Shown here one piece after another: positions 43,777-54,124 of a DNA stretch of 64,000 bases; the first letter of the stretch is position 1, and the number at the start of each line of letters is the position of its first letter. Source of the DNA: Trametes villosa (lineage: Eukaryota > Basidiomycota > Agaricomycetes > Polyporales > Polyporaceae); NCBI GenBank assembly GCA_002964805.2, contig PUDQ02000025.1:20762-84761 (forward strand), written 5' to 3'. The notes beneath the pieces are model-generated. The model worked only from the letters and a program-made list of their open reading frames with translations. It did no database searches and was not told the origin of the DNA. Made by a program: the position numbers and the translations under genes.

Positions 43777-44228
43777 TCGAGCCGGTGCATCTGGCTCGCG
43801 ACTGCACGCAAGGGGAAGAGCGGTGCGGGACCTGCGGCCATGACTCACATCCGACGCGCGACTGCCAGGAGGTCAACGAGGACAAGTTCCGCTGTGTCAA
43901 CTGCCGGACGTTCGGCCACGCAACCTGGTCCCGTCAATGCCCGACGTTCCTCGCACAGGTCCAGAAGATGCAGCGGCGGCAGCCCGATCACGGTTTCCGC
44001 TTCTTCCCTACCGACGACCCGCGCACTTGGGAGGTCGAAGACAGCCTCCGTGACTCCTTCCAGCCAGCGGGGGACTGGCCTCGGGACGAGGGATGGCAGA
44101 CAGTAGGGAGACGGGGTGGCCGGAGCACGAACCCCACGCAGCAGCTGAGTCCACGCCCGATGCGACAGCAGCGCTTGGATAATCACTTCGTATTGGCAGA
44201 TCACCTCCCCCAGACGTTTTTTGAATGA
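43777..44228 (+). CDS. LINE ORF1, 3' part
   Basis: Completes the first zinc knuckle (…FEPVHLARDC) and adds two more CCHC motifs, CGTCGHDSHPTRDC (C-x2-C-x4-H-x4-C) and CVNCRTFGHATWSRQC, then a Gln/Arg-rich tail. These bind the LINE RNA in related ORF1 proteins. The TGA at 44226-44228 overlaps the ORF2 start (ATGA), which suggests coupled termination-reinitiation. Confidence 0.88.
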
Positions 44229-47200
44229 TTGGCACACCCGACACAAACATCCGCATATGGCAACAGAACTTGAACAAGTCAGCAGACGCCACCTCCGACC
44301 TCCTACACTCCGCCCTCCCGTCGAACTTCGATGTTCTGGCTCTTCAGGAGCCGTATCTTGACCATCTCGGGCTTACTAGGGCGACTAGTCACTGGTACGT
44401 GGTGTACCCATCTGGACACCACGACGCTCGGGAGCGCACTCGTTCTGTAATACTGGTCAGCAAGCGGCTCTCCACAAACGCTTGGTCCCCGATCTCCGTC
44501 CCCTCTCCTGACATCACTGCTATCACCCTCTCAGCTGGCGACAACTCTATTCACCTATTCAACCTGTACGTCGACGGCGATCACGACCGCGCACTCCATG
44601 CAGCGGCGAGAGCGACCACCAAAACGATGCGCTCCACTGCGCCGCCGGGCGGCCACCACCTGCTATGGCTTGGGGACTTCAACCGTCATCACCCCCTCTG
44701 GGACGAGCCTCGAAACCACCATCTCTTCACTAAGGCGGCACTCGATCGGGCTCAGATTCTACTCAACTACACTGCAGACTTCGGGCTCGAGATGACGCTC
44801 CCTCCGGGGATGCCAACGCTCGAGGCATCGCGCAGCAAGAATCTTACTCGACCGGATAACGTCTTCTGCTCGGAGCACCTTCAGGAGGCTGTCGTGCGCT
44901 GCGCAGCGGCGCCGCACCTTCGGCCTCCGAAAACGGACCACTTCCCGATCCTCATCACGCTCGGGGCACCGCTGGAGGAGTCTTCGAGGGCGGCACGCCG
45001 GAATTTTCGTGAAGTTGACTGGGAAGCCTTCAATCAGACCCTTCGCGATGAGCTTGCTGCCCGCCCTCCCCCAGTCGTTATTGTCTCCAAGGCTAACCTG
45101 GACCGCGCTTTATCCAGACTCACTGATGCGCTGCAAACGGCGATCGACCGGCACGTGCCTGAGACGGTCGTCTGCCCCTTCTCCAAGCGGTGGTGGTCGA
45201 AGGACTTGGAGAAGATGAGACGGGAGACAAAGCGGCTGAGTCGGGCAGTCTTCCGTTTCCGCGGGGACCGCAGTCACGGCGTGCACCGGGAGTACAGAGC
45301 AGCGCGAAACCGCTACATCGACAGCATCCGCGCGGCAAAGCGTGACCATTGGAACGCTTGGCTCGAAGTCGTGGACATGCGCTCGATATGGACGGCACAC
45401 CGCTTTGTGAAGCGTGGCCCGACGGACGGCGGGTGCACGCGCATTCCTCCCATCAACGCGGCAGCAGGGGACGGGGATGCGGTGGTGCTCACGAGCAATG
45501 AGGATAAGAGCGCTGAGTTCTACAGCACTTTCTTCCTGCCCCCAGGGGAACCGCCGGTGCTTGCTGACGATTTCATCTATCCAGAGCCAGTGTTTGGATT
45601 CCGTTCCATCACAGACCGCCAGATCGGGCGCGCAATTAGGCAGCTTCGCGCGTTCAAGGTGCCGGGTCCGGATGGCATCCCGAACGAAGTGTATCGGCAT
45701 TGCGAAGAGGTGGTCACTCCACTGTTAGGCAAGATCTTCCGTGCCACCTTCGAGCTCAAGCATTACCCGGAGGAGTGGAAACTCTCTGACACCGTCGTCC
45801 TTCGCAAGCCGGGCAAGACGAACTACACGGTGGCAAAGGCCTATCGTCCGGTTGCGCTGCTTAATTGCATGTCCAAAATCCTCTCCCGATGCGTCGCTGA
45901 TGTACTTGTTTTTGAAGCCGAGTCTCGCGGTCTACTCGCCGACATGCAGTTCGGCGGGCGGGCGGGCCGCACAACTACCGACTCTATTCACCTGGTGACA
46001 AAGACAATCAAGGACACATGGCGCAAGTCGGAGGTGGCATCGGTGCTGTTCTTGGACATCAAGTCCGCATTCCCGGCAGCCACGCCGGAGTGCTTGTTCC
46101 ATGATATGCGTATGATGGGCATCCCGAAGGCGATCGTGGACTGGCTGCGAGTCAAGCTGAGTGGTCGCCGCACCCGTCTCCTTTTTGACGACTACGCCTC
46201 GGACGCTTTCCAGATCAGCAGCGGGATTGACCAGGGCTGTCCGCTCTCGGTCATCCTGTACTCCATTTACAACACGAAGCTGATTGAGGCGGCAAAGCTG
46301 GTCAAGGGGGTAGTGGCAGTCGGGTCAATGGACGACGTTGCGCTGGTCGCTTCTGGCAAGGACTTCGTGGAGGCACACGAACGAGCCCGTTGCTTCATGG
46401 AGTGCGCAGGGGGCGCAAACGACTGGTCCGCGTCGCACAACTCAGCGTTCTCGCCTGAGAAATTCGGGCTACTGAACTGCTCGAGGAGTGCGGCGAAGCT
46501 CCAGGGATTGGGTCCCCCGCTCACTCTCGGCCAGCACACCATTGCACCATCGGATCACCACCGCTTCCTGGGGGTGCTAGTAGATCACAAGCTTCGGTTC
46601 CACCAGCAAGTTGCACTGGCTTTGGCGAAGGGTACAGCGTGGGTCGCAACGATCCGGAGGCTCGGAAGGATGCAGTACGGTCTGCGCATGGAGATTGTGC
46701 GGCGGCTCTATTTTGCAGTCGCGGTGCCTAGCATGCTCTACGCGGTGGATACTTTCCTCACGCCGGTGCGGGTGAGGGAAGGCGGCTCCCGCAAGTACGG
46801 GTCGGTGGGCGCAATTGCGAAGCTCGCCACGGTGCAGCGGCAGGCTCTCTTGGTGATGACCGGCGCGATGCGGACTACAGCGACGGATGTCCTCGAAGCA
46901 CACGCTGATGTCCTTCCTTTTCAGTTACCGGTCGATAAGCTGTGCCAGCGTGCGGCAGTCAGGCTCTGCACGCTCTCTGCGTCCACGCGACAGAAGCACC
47001 CGCTCGTCCCGCATGTCAAGCGCGCCAGCAAGACCTATGTGCAGCGCCACCGATCAGCGCTGCACGAGCTACTGCGCACGTATCACGACACAGCAGACCC
47101 GGGACGACTGGGAGAGATCCGGCCTTTCCGTCACCATCCGCGATGGCGGCCGCCGCACAAGGTCGAGGTGGCCGAGGACAAGATGGCGGCACTCAACGAG

Positions 47201-48232
47201 GAGGCGGCTTGGGCGGTGAGGCGTGGGGTCAGGGTCTACTCGGACGGTTCCGATGTGGATGGTGGGGTGGGTGCGGCAGCGGTGCTCTATCGCACGGGCC
47301 GTCGAGGCTACAAGACGCTGCGCTACCACCTCGGGGCGTCCGACGAGCACTCGGTGTATGAGGCTGAGATTGTGGGGACCGTTCTGGGCTCCACACTTAT
47401 TGCGGCGGAGCGGCGATCGGTCACCCTGGCCTCCATCGCGTTGGACAATACGACGTCGATTGACGCATCGAAGTTGAGCAAACCGCGACCCGGACATTAT
47501 CTGACTGACATGTTTATTTCCAGCGCCCGCACTGCGAAGACCACTCACAGCGACCTCGACCTCACTCTCCGGTGGGTGCCGGGTCACCTCGGTGTGGAGG
47601 GGAACGAGCAGGCGGACGAACATGCAAAGGAGGCGGCGCGTGGTGACTCCAGCCCGGCGCACCTCCTCCCGGCGTGCCTGAGGAAGACCCTGCCGCGCAG
47701 TGCTGCGAAGGCTCGGCAGACGCACCTTGCAAGGCTGCAGGAGCGTGCTCGGACGGAGTGGAACACTTCCCGGCGCGGCATCAAGCTAAAGGTAGTGTGC
47801 GGGTCTTTGCACTCGAAGCGGTACGCGAAGATGGTGGCGAAGCTCTCGCGGCGCCAGGCATCCCTCCTCATTCAACTGAGGACGGCGAACGCCCCGCTCG
47901 CGGCGCACCTTCATCGGATCAACCGTGCTGAGAGTGCACGCTGCCCGGCATGCGACAACGCGCCGGAGACGGTGCTACATCTCCTTGTGCAGTGTCCACG
48001 ATACGCTGCTGCGCGGGCGCGTCACCTGGGCCCTCTGGGAAGAAACGGACGCAAGATTGAGTTCCTGCTGAACTCCGGGTCCGCCCTCGAACCGCTCTTC
48101 AAGTTCCTCACGGCGACGCGAAGATTTCATGCAACTTTCGGTGCCCTCACGACGGGCAGCTCGGCGGCGAGGCAAGACGCGCGCGCACCGGCAGGGCAAC
48201 CTGCGGGGCGCGCGGGGCGACCTCCACGCTAA
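44225..48232 (+). CDS. LINE ORF2: endonuclease, reverse transcriptase, RNase H polyprotein
   Basis: 1,335 aa, uninterrupted. An AP-type endonuclease occupies residues 1 to about 260 (IRIWQQNLNKS, LQEPYLD, LWLGDFNRHHPLWDE, KTDHFPILITL). The reverse transcriptase (about 450-800) includes YRPVALLNCMSKILSR, LFLDIKSAFP, GIDQGCPLSVILYSIY and the catalytic SMDD box (near 701) in place of the usual F/YADD. RNase H (about 1000-1140) shows YSDGSDVDGG, YEAEIVGTVLG, ALDNTTSID and the HLGVEGNEQADEHAKEAA end. Near 1240 is a terminal CPAC...H...C zinc motif. Needed for target-primed reverse transcription in the nucleus. It looks intact, and only ORF1 is broken by E2. Confidence 0.93.
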   Translation: MIGTPDTNIRIWQQNLNKSADATSDLLHSALPSNFDVLALQEPYLDHLGLTRATSHWYVVYPSGHHDARERTRSVILVSKRLSTNAWSPISVPSPDITAITLSAGDNSIHLFNLYVDGDHDRALHAAARATTKTMRSTAPPGGHHLLWLGDFNRHHPLWDEPRNHHLFTKAALDRAQILLNYTADFGLEMTLPPGMPTLEASRSKNLTRPDNVFCSEHLQEAVVRCAAAPHLRPPKTDHFPILITLGAPLEESSRAARRNFREVDWEAFNQTLRDELAARPPPVVIVSKANLDRALSRLTDALQTAIDRHVPETVVCPFSKRWWSKDLEKMRRETKRLSRAVFRFRGDRSHGVHREYRAARNRYIDSIRAAKRDHWNAWLEVVDMRSIWTAHRFVKRGPTDGGCTRIPPINAAAGDGDAVVLTSNEDKSAEFYSTFFLPPGEPPVLADDFIYPEPVFGFRSITDRQIGRAIRQLRAFKVPGPDGIPNEVYRHCEEVVTPLLGKIFRATFELKHYPEEWKLSDTVVLRKPGKTNYTVAKAYRPVALLNCMSKILSRCVADVLVFEAESRGLLADMQFGGRAGRTTTDSIHLVTKTIKDTWRKSEVASVLFLDIKSAFPAATPECLFHDMRMMGIPKAIVDWLRVKLSGRRTRLLFDDYASDAFQISSGIDQGCPLSVILYSIYNTKLIEAAKLVKGVVAVGSMDDVALVASGKDFVEAHERARCFMECAGGANDWSASHNSAFSPEKFGLLNCSRSAAKLQGLGPPLTLGQHTIAPSDHHRFLGVLVDHKLRFHQQVALALAKGTAWVATIRRLGRMQYGLRMEIVRRLYFAVAVPSMLYAVDTFLTPVRVREGGSRKYGSVGAIAKLATVQRQALLVMTGAMRTTATDVLEAHADVLPFQLPVDKLCQRAAVRLCTLSASTRQKHPLVPHVKRASKTYVQRHRSALHELLRTYHDTADPGRLGEIRPFRHHPRWRPPHKVEVAEDKMAALNEEAAWAVRRGVRVYSDGSDVDGGVGAAAVLYRTGRRGYKTLRYHLGASDEHSVYEAEIVGTVLGSTLIAAERRSVTLASIALDNTTSIDASKLSKPRPGHYLTDMFISSARTAKTTHSDLDLTLRWVPGHLGVEGNEQADEHAKEAARGDSSPAHLLPACLRKTLPRSAAKARQTHLARLQERARTEWNTSRRGIKLKVVCGSLHSKRYAKMVAKLSRRQASLLIQLRTANAPLAAHLHRINRAESARCPACDNAPETVLHLLVQCPRYAAARARHLGPLGRNGRKIEFLLNSGSALEPLFKFLTATRRFHATFGALTTGSSAARQDARAPAGQPAGRAGRPPR

Positions 48233-48864
48233 GTCCCCGCAACTGGCAGCGCCTGGCTCATCCCGCTCTCGACGCTCACCTCTTCTCTCTTATGCAGCAC
48301 GCCGATTCCCTCGCAGGACAGCGCCGTTCGGAGCCTCTCAGTTTCGTCTCTCTTTTCGTCTTCTTGCTCCTTTTTATTATCCCTCTCTCTCTCTGCGACT
48401 CTCGTGCGTGCGCTTCGGCGCCGTGCATTGCGGGCGCTCACCCCGCTCCAGGAGCGGGGGAGTTCTGACGACCGGTGGAGGACCACCGGGCGTACCCCTG
48501 ACCGTGGCAAGAGGCGATGACCCGGGGGCTGCGGTCACCCTTAAGCACGGCAGGTTTATAACCCGTCTGCCTTGCCTTCGATGGCCGGGAGGACAGGGGT
48601 GAGCGCCGGTACTGCATGCCCCCCCCTTTTACGATACCTCCCCGCCCGACACCCCCTCTTGCCGCCGCTCTTCATGGTACCACCCGGCTCTTGGCCCTAG
48701 GCCGTCTCCTGCTCCCCCTCGACAATCTCCTGTATGCTGGGGCCTTCGGGCCCCTCTTGTTTTCGCCATGACCCCTTGCATTCTTCGAGTACGTAGTTAC
48801 ATGTGTAGTTTAGTGCCTACCATAGGGCTAGGCCCTGAAGGGCAATAAACGGGAGTCAAAGAAA
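48233..48864 (+). other. LINE 3' UTR
   Basis: 632 bp without coding signal, with pyrimidine-rich runs (CCCTCTCTCTCTC-like near 48380) and a GC-rich stretch near 48470-48600, ending GGGCAATAAACGGGAGTCAA then AGAAA before the target duplication. Confidence 0.7.
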
Positions 48865-48878
48865 AGGTCCACCGACTG
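48865..48878. repeat. 14-bp target-site duplication, right copy (LINE)
   Basis: AGGTCCACCGACTG; the next bases (GTGACATACGACG) match the start of module M as seen after H5. Confidence 0.88.
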
Positions 48879-49810
48879 GTGACATACGACGTCAGCGATC
48901 ATGTCCACGTACCGCCGGCGCAGTCGCGGCCTTACGGCGGCTGCCCCTCTGAACCGCGGCCACACGCGAAGACGGAGCGCCCGCATGACTTCATCGCGAC
49001 CTCCGTCCAGAATACCTGCGGGTCGTCCCGGCTGGAAATGAATGGTCGTCAGCGCGCGCACAAAGGACGCTCAGGAACGGGGTGCAAACCGTAGGCGGCC
49101 CCGCGCGCGTCTGGTGGTCATTACCGCGGTTACGACGCCCATCTCACACGTTCAGACAATGTGGAGGGGGAAGAGCAACGTTGATGTGGAGTACGGAAGG
49201 CCGTTGTGGAGAGCCCAGGTGTTGTGGAGACGATAGCGGGAAGACGTGAACTGCTGGAGGGCGGTACCGCAGATAGCGCGTGTTCGCAAGGAAGCCCGCT
49301 CTAGAGGCGCGAAGATGTCATATGTCGAGAATTCGAACGCCAGTATTTGGAATTTGAGCTTGACGTAGCGCGTTTTGGTCGCATCTGTCCAGGCCAACGC
49401 ATACAGGTGGCAGTTTACGCCCGCGGCGTGATAAGGCAAAGGGTCTTTCGTGAGCCCCGTTTCCCCGGACACCAAGGAGGTTCAAACAGAGACCGGGAAC
49501 TCGCGTGCGCTGCCTGACAGTCTAGGTGGACGGCACATCAGCTGTGATGTACACGAAAGGCGACGTCAGTGATGTTGTTTCGGAGGTTTTGTGGTGCGGC
49601 ACCCTAGAGATCGAGGTGGAGCACAACGAGGTCACGACGGAGAGCGGCGGACGTACTGCGTCGACATACGCGTCGGATATGCGCGAGCCCTCAGGTACGG
49701 GTGGAGCGCAAGCGTCCGTCCGACGACACATGCGGTATTCGCCCTCATCGCAGGGGCACGCCTGCTATGCGAGCGCATTCGCGCAATAGATACCGAGGGC
49801 CCTGCAACAG
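48879..49810 (+). repeat. Module M, copy 4 (upstream of H9)
   Basis: Duplicated upstream block shared with H1, H6 and H7, with the same landmarks. It ends at the H9 TATA box (TATAAAAG, 49811-49818). Confidence 0.62.
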
Positions 49811-49818
49811 TATAAAAG
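49811..49818 (+). promoter_or_regulatory. TATA box of H9
   Basis: TATAAAAG, 83 bp upstream of the H9 start codon. Confidence 0.7.
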
Positions 49819-49893
49819 ACGTCAGTATCCTCACAGAGTCCTCACCACTCGAACAGCGCTCACCAGTCGTTCAAGTACTCTTCCTCTACCAAA

Positions 49894-50329
49894 ATGTTCG
49901 CCCAGCTCTTCACGATCTCCGCCCTCGCAATCCTTGCCGTCGCCACTCCCGCCCCCGCCGCCGGGTCGTGCAGCACCGGGCCCATCCAATGCTGCCAGTC
50001 CACCGGGAAGGCGAGCGACCCAGCCATCGCCAAGGAGCTCGGGCTCCTCGGCGTCGTCGTGCAGGACGTCAACGCGCTCGTCGGTCTCACCTGCTCGCCC
50101 ATCAGCGTCATCGGCGTCGGCAGCGGCGGTTCTTGGTAGGTCCCGGTTATCGACTTTCCGGCACGCAGTGGACTGAGAGATTCACAGCAATGCGCAGGCG
50201 GTATGCTGCCAGAACAACGCAGCCGGTCAGCCATCTGACACATCTGTGATATTTTGTTTGGTGACAGAAGACTGACCTCGACTTACAGGTGGTCTTGTGT
50301 CCATCGGATGCGTCCCCGTGACGCTCTGA
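49894..50329 (+). CDS. H9: class I hydrophobin, type A
   Basis: Exons 49894-50135, 50188-50225 and 50289-50329 give 106 aa. The signal peptide is MFAQLFTISALAILAVA with a short linker TPAPAAGSC. All eight cysteines are present and the fifth cysteine codon is split by intron 1. Exon 3 ([13 protein letters not shown]) is closer to type B than to H6/H7, another hint of exchange between paralogs. Before the LINE inserted it lay about 1.9 kb downstream of H8, as H6 lies after H5. Its PA partner survives only as a remnant. Confidence 0.93.
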
Positions 50330-51651
50330 AGCACTCGCGCTCGCGTCCCTCGCGTCGCATTCAACTCGCGCTCCTCGCGCTCAATCCAGCTCAAGGATCA
50401 CCACATCATCTGGAGTGCGCGCGGGTCAGAGGTGGAGATATTAGGCAGAAACTGTATCGGAACACTCACCAGATTACGGACTGTTTGTGTTATGAATGTC
50501 GAGTATGATGACCTTCTCAGCCTTGCGAAGAAACTGGAATGCTTCTTGGAAGCAACGATCATTGGTCGTGCGTGAGTTCAAGCTCACTTCCGTCTGTTTG
50601 ATCGTGAACTCGCGCTGCTCCAATCAGCGACAAGCTAGTAGTACCCCGGAGCAGCTACACGCACGACTGTCGTGGTCATCGATACCGCATTAGATGGTGA
50701 AAAGGGCGGTTCTTGTGCAGGTGAGGGGTCGGTAGAGGAGGCGGGGGTGTTCAAGTGTTTGTTGTACAAGTAGTAGAATGCCGAACGATGAGAGCGACCT
50801 GCTGCCAGTGGTAGACGGTGATAGGGCGAGATTTGGATCGGGAAGCTATCGGCCTTTGATCCTAACATGAACAAACATTGCACAGCGCTCACGCCGCCAC
50901 CGGCGTCCGTGGGGCTCTCGCCTTCTCGGGCCTGCGTATCCGAACTGGACCGTGGGTATGATCGACTTTAAGCCAAGTCCCCAATCATTGCGTCCTGCTC
51001 TGCGAGCTCTCAGCGATTGAAACATTCACTGATTCTTGGCCGAGGCTTACCTGAAGTACTCAGTTTTCTTGCTACGAAGTTCATACAGGGGACCATGATA
51101 CTGGGGGATCCTGAGCGCTGCGCGTGAAACATGTCCAAGTCTTTCAGGTGAGTACTCCGTTTCAACCGCAGCATTAATCGGACATATTAAATACGCCTGC
51201 TTGACAGTTGGAAGGGGAGTGCAGAGGAGATGGGCGCGAAACAGACAGCGTCTTAGAAGCTCGCTCGGTAATCTCATACCCACATTCCTGCAGCTTCTTC
51301 CGAACAATGCCGGGGTAAGAGCTAGCTCTCACATCTCTACCCAACGAAGGAGCGTTATTCGAACGCAGTGGAAACGATCACGCAGCGCTGTCCGCCTGGC
51401 CATGTCTTCCATGCATCAGCTCCAGGAGACGGCTCGAGGCCTACGACTGTCCTTTGCGCCGACTTCTTTGCATGGAAATGCTGTACTGAAGGCGCAGTGC
51501 GTTATATCTCTGCTGAGCTATATGCAACGCCGTCGCACCATTCCGCGTCGTTGCTCGTCACCGTCTTACACCCCCCAAGTCCCCGATCCGCACCTCTCAC
51601 TTCCCGTACACGTCTACTACTCAATTCCCAAGCTCGGAGATAGACGCCACA
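50330..51651. pseudogene. H9 3' flank, PA4 remnant, and upstream region of D3
   Basis: 50330-50560 resembles the other hydrophobin 3' flanks. Around 50640-50892 (minus sense) lies sequence like the 5' region of PA1 (FMLGSKADSFPIQIS; then PASSTDPSPAQEP, resembling PA1's PALDQPPPQDAP), but the four PA coding exons are absent, so PA4 is largely deleted. The region from about 51000 holds the D3 promoter; I see no gene there. Confidence 0.5.
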
Positions 51652-53891
51652 ATGTCTATTGCCACTGATCAACTCCTCGGATCACCGCCATATAGGACGA
51701 CCATCGGCGCCGTCGCTCTTGGTGGCGTTTTCGGCCTGATGTACGTGCCTACATTGCTCCACGACGTAGCCTTCTTGAACACTAACGAGCTGAGTATTAG
51801 GCTCTACGGACTCTCCGTACACCAGACATACAGATACTACAGGCTGTATCCGAAGGATAGATTTCCCTTGAAGGTCTTCGTACGTGTCAGCTCACTTTTC
51901 CCCGGCTGCACTGGCACTGACCTTGGTTCACGGGTAGGTCTTGGTGATATTGTGAGTAACGACAATACGCGGAATCCCGTCGTCGCTCTGGTCCAACAGA
52001 GTCGCAGCGGTCTGGAAACGTTCCATACGCTCTTATGGGTCATCGTTGCGTGAGTTTTTGTCGCATTGTGCCTATACGAGTGACGCTTCATGTCCTCGTG
52101 TCACTAGGTACCACTACCTCATCGCAGAGCCGTTCATCTCCGGAGGTCTCGCCAAAGGTGATTGGTGAGTATCTCGTCTCAGTCGAAAGGGGATGCCGCA
52201 GCTCACCACGCGTTCCAGGTCTGTGAGGGTATGTGCTTTACCGCGCCATTGCTTCACCTCTCGAACAGCAGCTACTAATGCGACCCGTAGCTTACTGTCC
52301 TCTCTACTGTACGCATTTCTCAGCGCAAACTCTAGTCTCGGCATCGCTGATCTGCGTGCAGGCCTGCACTGTCTGCACGACGCAATGGTGAGATCAGTCT
52401 TTTCTGCGCGTTAATGTACGGCACTGACCCGCGCCGCTCGCCCCGACGACTTCTCAGCTTTTACGCTTGCCGCGTGTATCTCAGTACGTTGTAGATATTC
52501 CCGTAGGCTTTGCTCCTAACCTCGCGCAGTCGGCCCTGAGTACAGATGGCTCGTCGCTCCCGCTGTATGTCCTCTCTTGCTTATGCCGCCCTCGCGGTGT
52601 GCCAGAATCTGACGGTCGCCTGAGCTGTAGATGACATGCCTCCTCGTGAGCAAAGGTTTGTACCTGCTGCACAAATGCGTCTCCCTTCACTCACTCTGAG
52701 GACAGGCTTCGCAATCAGTATGTCTCTCGAGACCCAAGTACCTGAGCACGGTTCAGTGCTCAATTCACCGACATTTCTTCGCACAGCGGCCGGGGTGTCC
52801 GCGTCAGTCATACAACCTACCTATGGTTGCCTGAACGAGCTGACTGTTTGCAACCAGATTCACAGCCACACCGAGCATCGCTGATTTCCAGCGCATCAGC
52901 GTAAGCCGGTTGCGCCTACACGCCCGTTCGTGTTATTGCTCAGTGCACGTAGTGGCTAGTGTCCGTGTCGTACGGACTTGCCGGGGTCACCGACGTCACG
53001 CTTGCCGGAACACTCGTATTCGTGCTGTACCGCTTACGCACAGGCTCGAGGAGGTGTGTTTGGTTTGGCAAGAGACTGGCAGCCCATGCTGATCCAACAC
53101 TGCACCCCAGAGCCGACTCCGTTCTCGACATACTTATGATATACACGATCAACACCGGTACGTCTCGTACGCCACTCGCAGGAAGCCGCGTCCTGATAGA
53201 CATGTACTAGGTGTCCTGACGAGGTATATGTGGCGACGTGTGCGTCGTAGCTGTGCTTACCGACTGTCGTTTTCAGCGTCTTCAGCATCCTCGCATTTGT
53301 CTTCGTAGGTTACCACCCGGCCCTGCCTAGAGGCACGAACTCACGACGCGCATTTGCAGGCGCTCATTATGCCTGGAAACCTGATCTACGCCGGCCTCAG
53401 CATCATCGGGACGAAGCGTACGCTCGCCTCTGTCGCTTCCTCTTTCCAAGACACTGACCTGTTCGCACCCAGTTTACGCTAACTCGGTGCTCGCCGTGTG
53501 AGAGTCTTCGCTCACGCTGACATTCCCGCATGCTGATTTGTCTCCCGCGACCAGCTTGAACTCCCGGCGCGAGATTGGCAGCCGCTTCCTGGACGACTTC
53601 ACCTCCTTCGCCCTTCCCGAGCTGCCCCAAGGCGCGCGCGACTCGCGTCTCCGTGGCACGATGCTCTCCTCGCTCGTCTGGAACCCCCCTCAGGTGCGTA
53701 ATACCACAAGGAACACTTCTCTCCTGCGACGCGACTGTCTGATACGCTTTGCTTCTGGGAAGCCGTCGGCTTCGATGTCGGACTGTGAGAGCCTCGGCCA
53801 GTCGGAGGGCATGACGTTCGCCGCCGGTGAGGAGGGTGTGCATGACAACGGGCAGGGCGTCGATGCGCTGAAGGCGGGTTTTGAGAAATGA
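51652..53891 (+). CDS. D3: multi-exon DUF6534-like membrane protein
   Basis: The start at 51652 gives MSIATDQLLGSPPYRTTIGA, then VALGGVFGLM at an intron. Exons then encode RLYGLSVHQTYRYYRLYP, VLVIF...SGLETFHTLLWVIVA, YHYLIAEPFISGGLAKGDW, VGPEYRWLVAPA, VSVSYGLAGVTDVTLAGTLV...YRLRTGSRR, DSVLDILMIYTINTG, ALIMPGNLIYAGLSIIGTK, VYANSVLAV, LNSRREIGSRFLDDFTSF...SSLVWNPPQ, and a last exon ending at 53891. All family landmarks are present in order. Closest to D1 and D4. Membrane protein of unknown role; exon borders are approximate. Confidence 0.72.
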
Positions 53892-54124
53892 CGGGGAGAT
53901 TGTGAATACCAGTGCACGACTACAGGTATCGACTTGGTAGGCGCGCGCGCTCGCCGATTAGACTTGGGTAAACTGAGTTTAAACTCGATATAAGAGAGAG
54001 CTGCGCCACAATGCATCTCGTCGTCGCTCATCAACCTCTGACTCCCCCCATGTCCCCGCTCCGCTCCTCTCGATAACCGGATTTGCGCGTTGCTCGACTC
54101 TCGAGCCCGGAGATATATATCACG

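Larger units (their letters stand above)
32540..48864 (+). mobile_element. Full-length LINE (non-LTR retrotransposon) interrupted by E2
   Basis: Bordered by a 14-bp target duplication. Without the 9.8-kb E2 insert and one 9-bp target copy the element is about 6.5 kb: a ~150-bp 5' UTR, ORF1 with CCHC zinc knuckles, ORF2 with endonuclease, reverse transcriptase and RNase H, and a ~630-bp 3' UTR ending in an A-rich, non-poly(A) tail (...AGTCAAAGAAA). ORF1 and ORF2 overlap by ATGA. The presence of RNase H points to a Tad- or I-like clade; the clade is not settled. Confidence 0.9.

Noticed and set aside
45110..47725. Long minus-strand frames inside LINE ORF2
   Set aside because: Shadows of the reverse transcriptase frame, with no motif or splice support.
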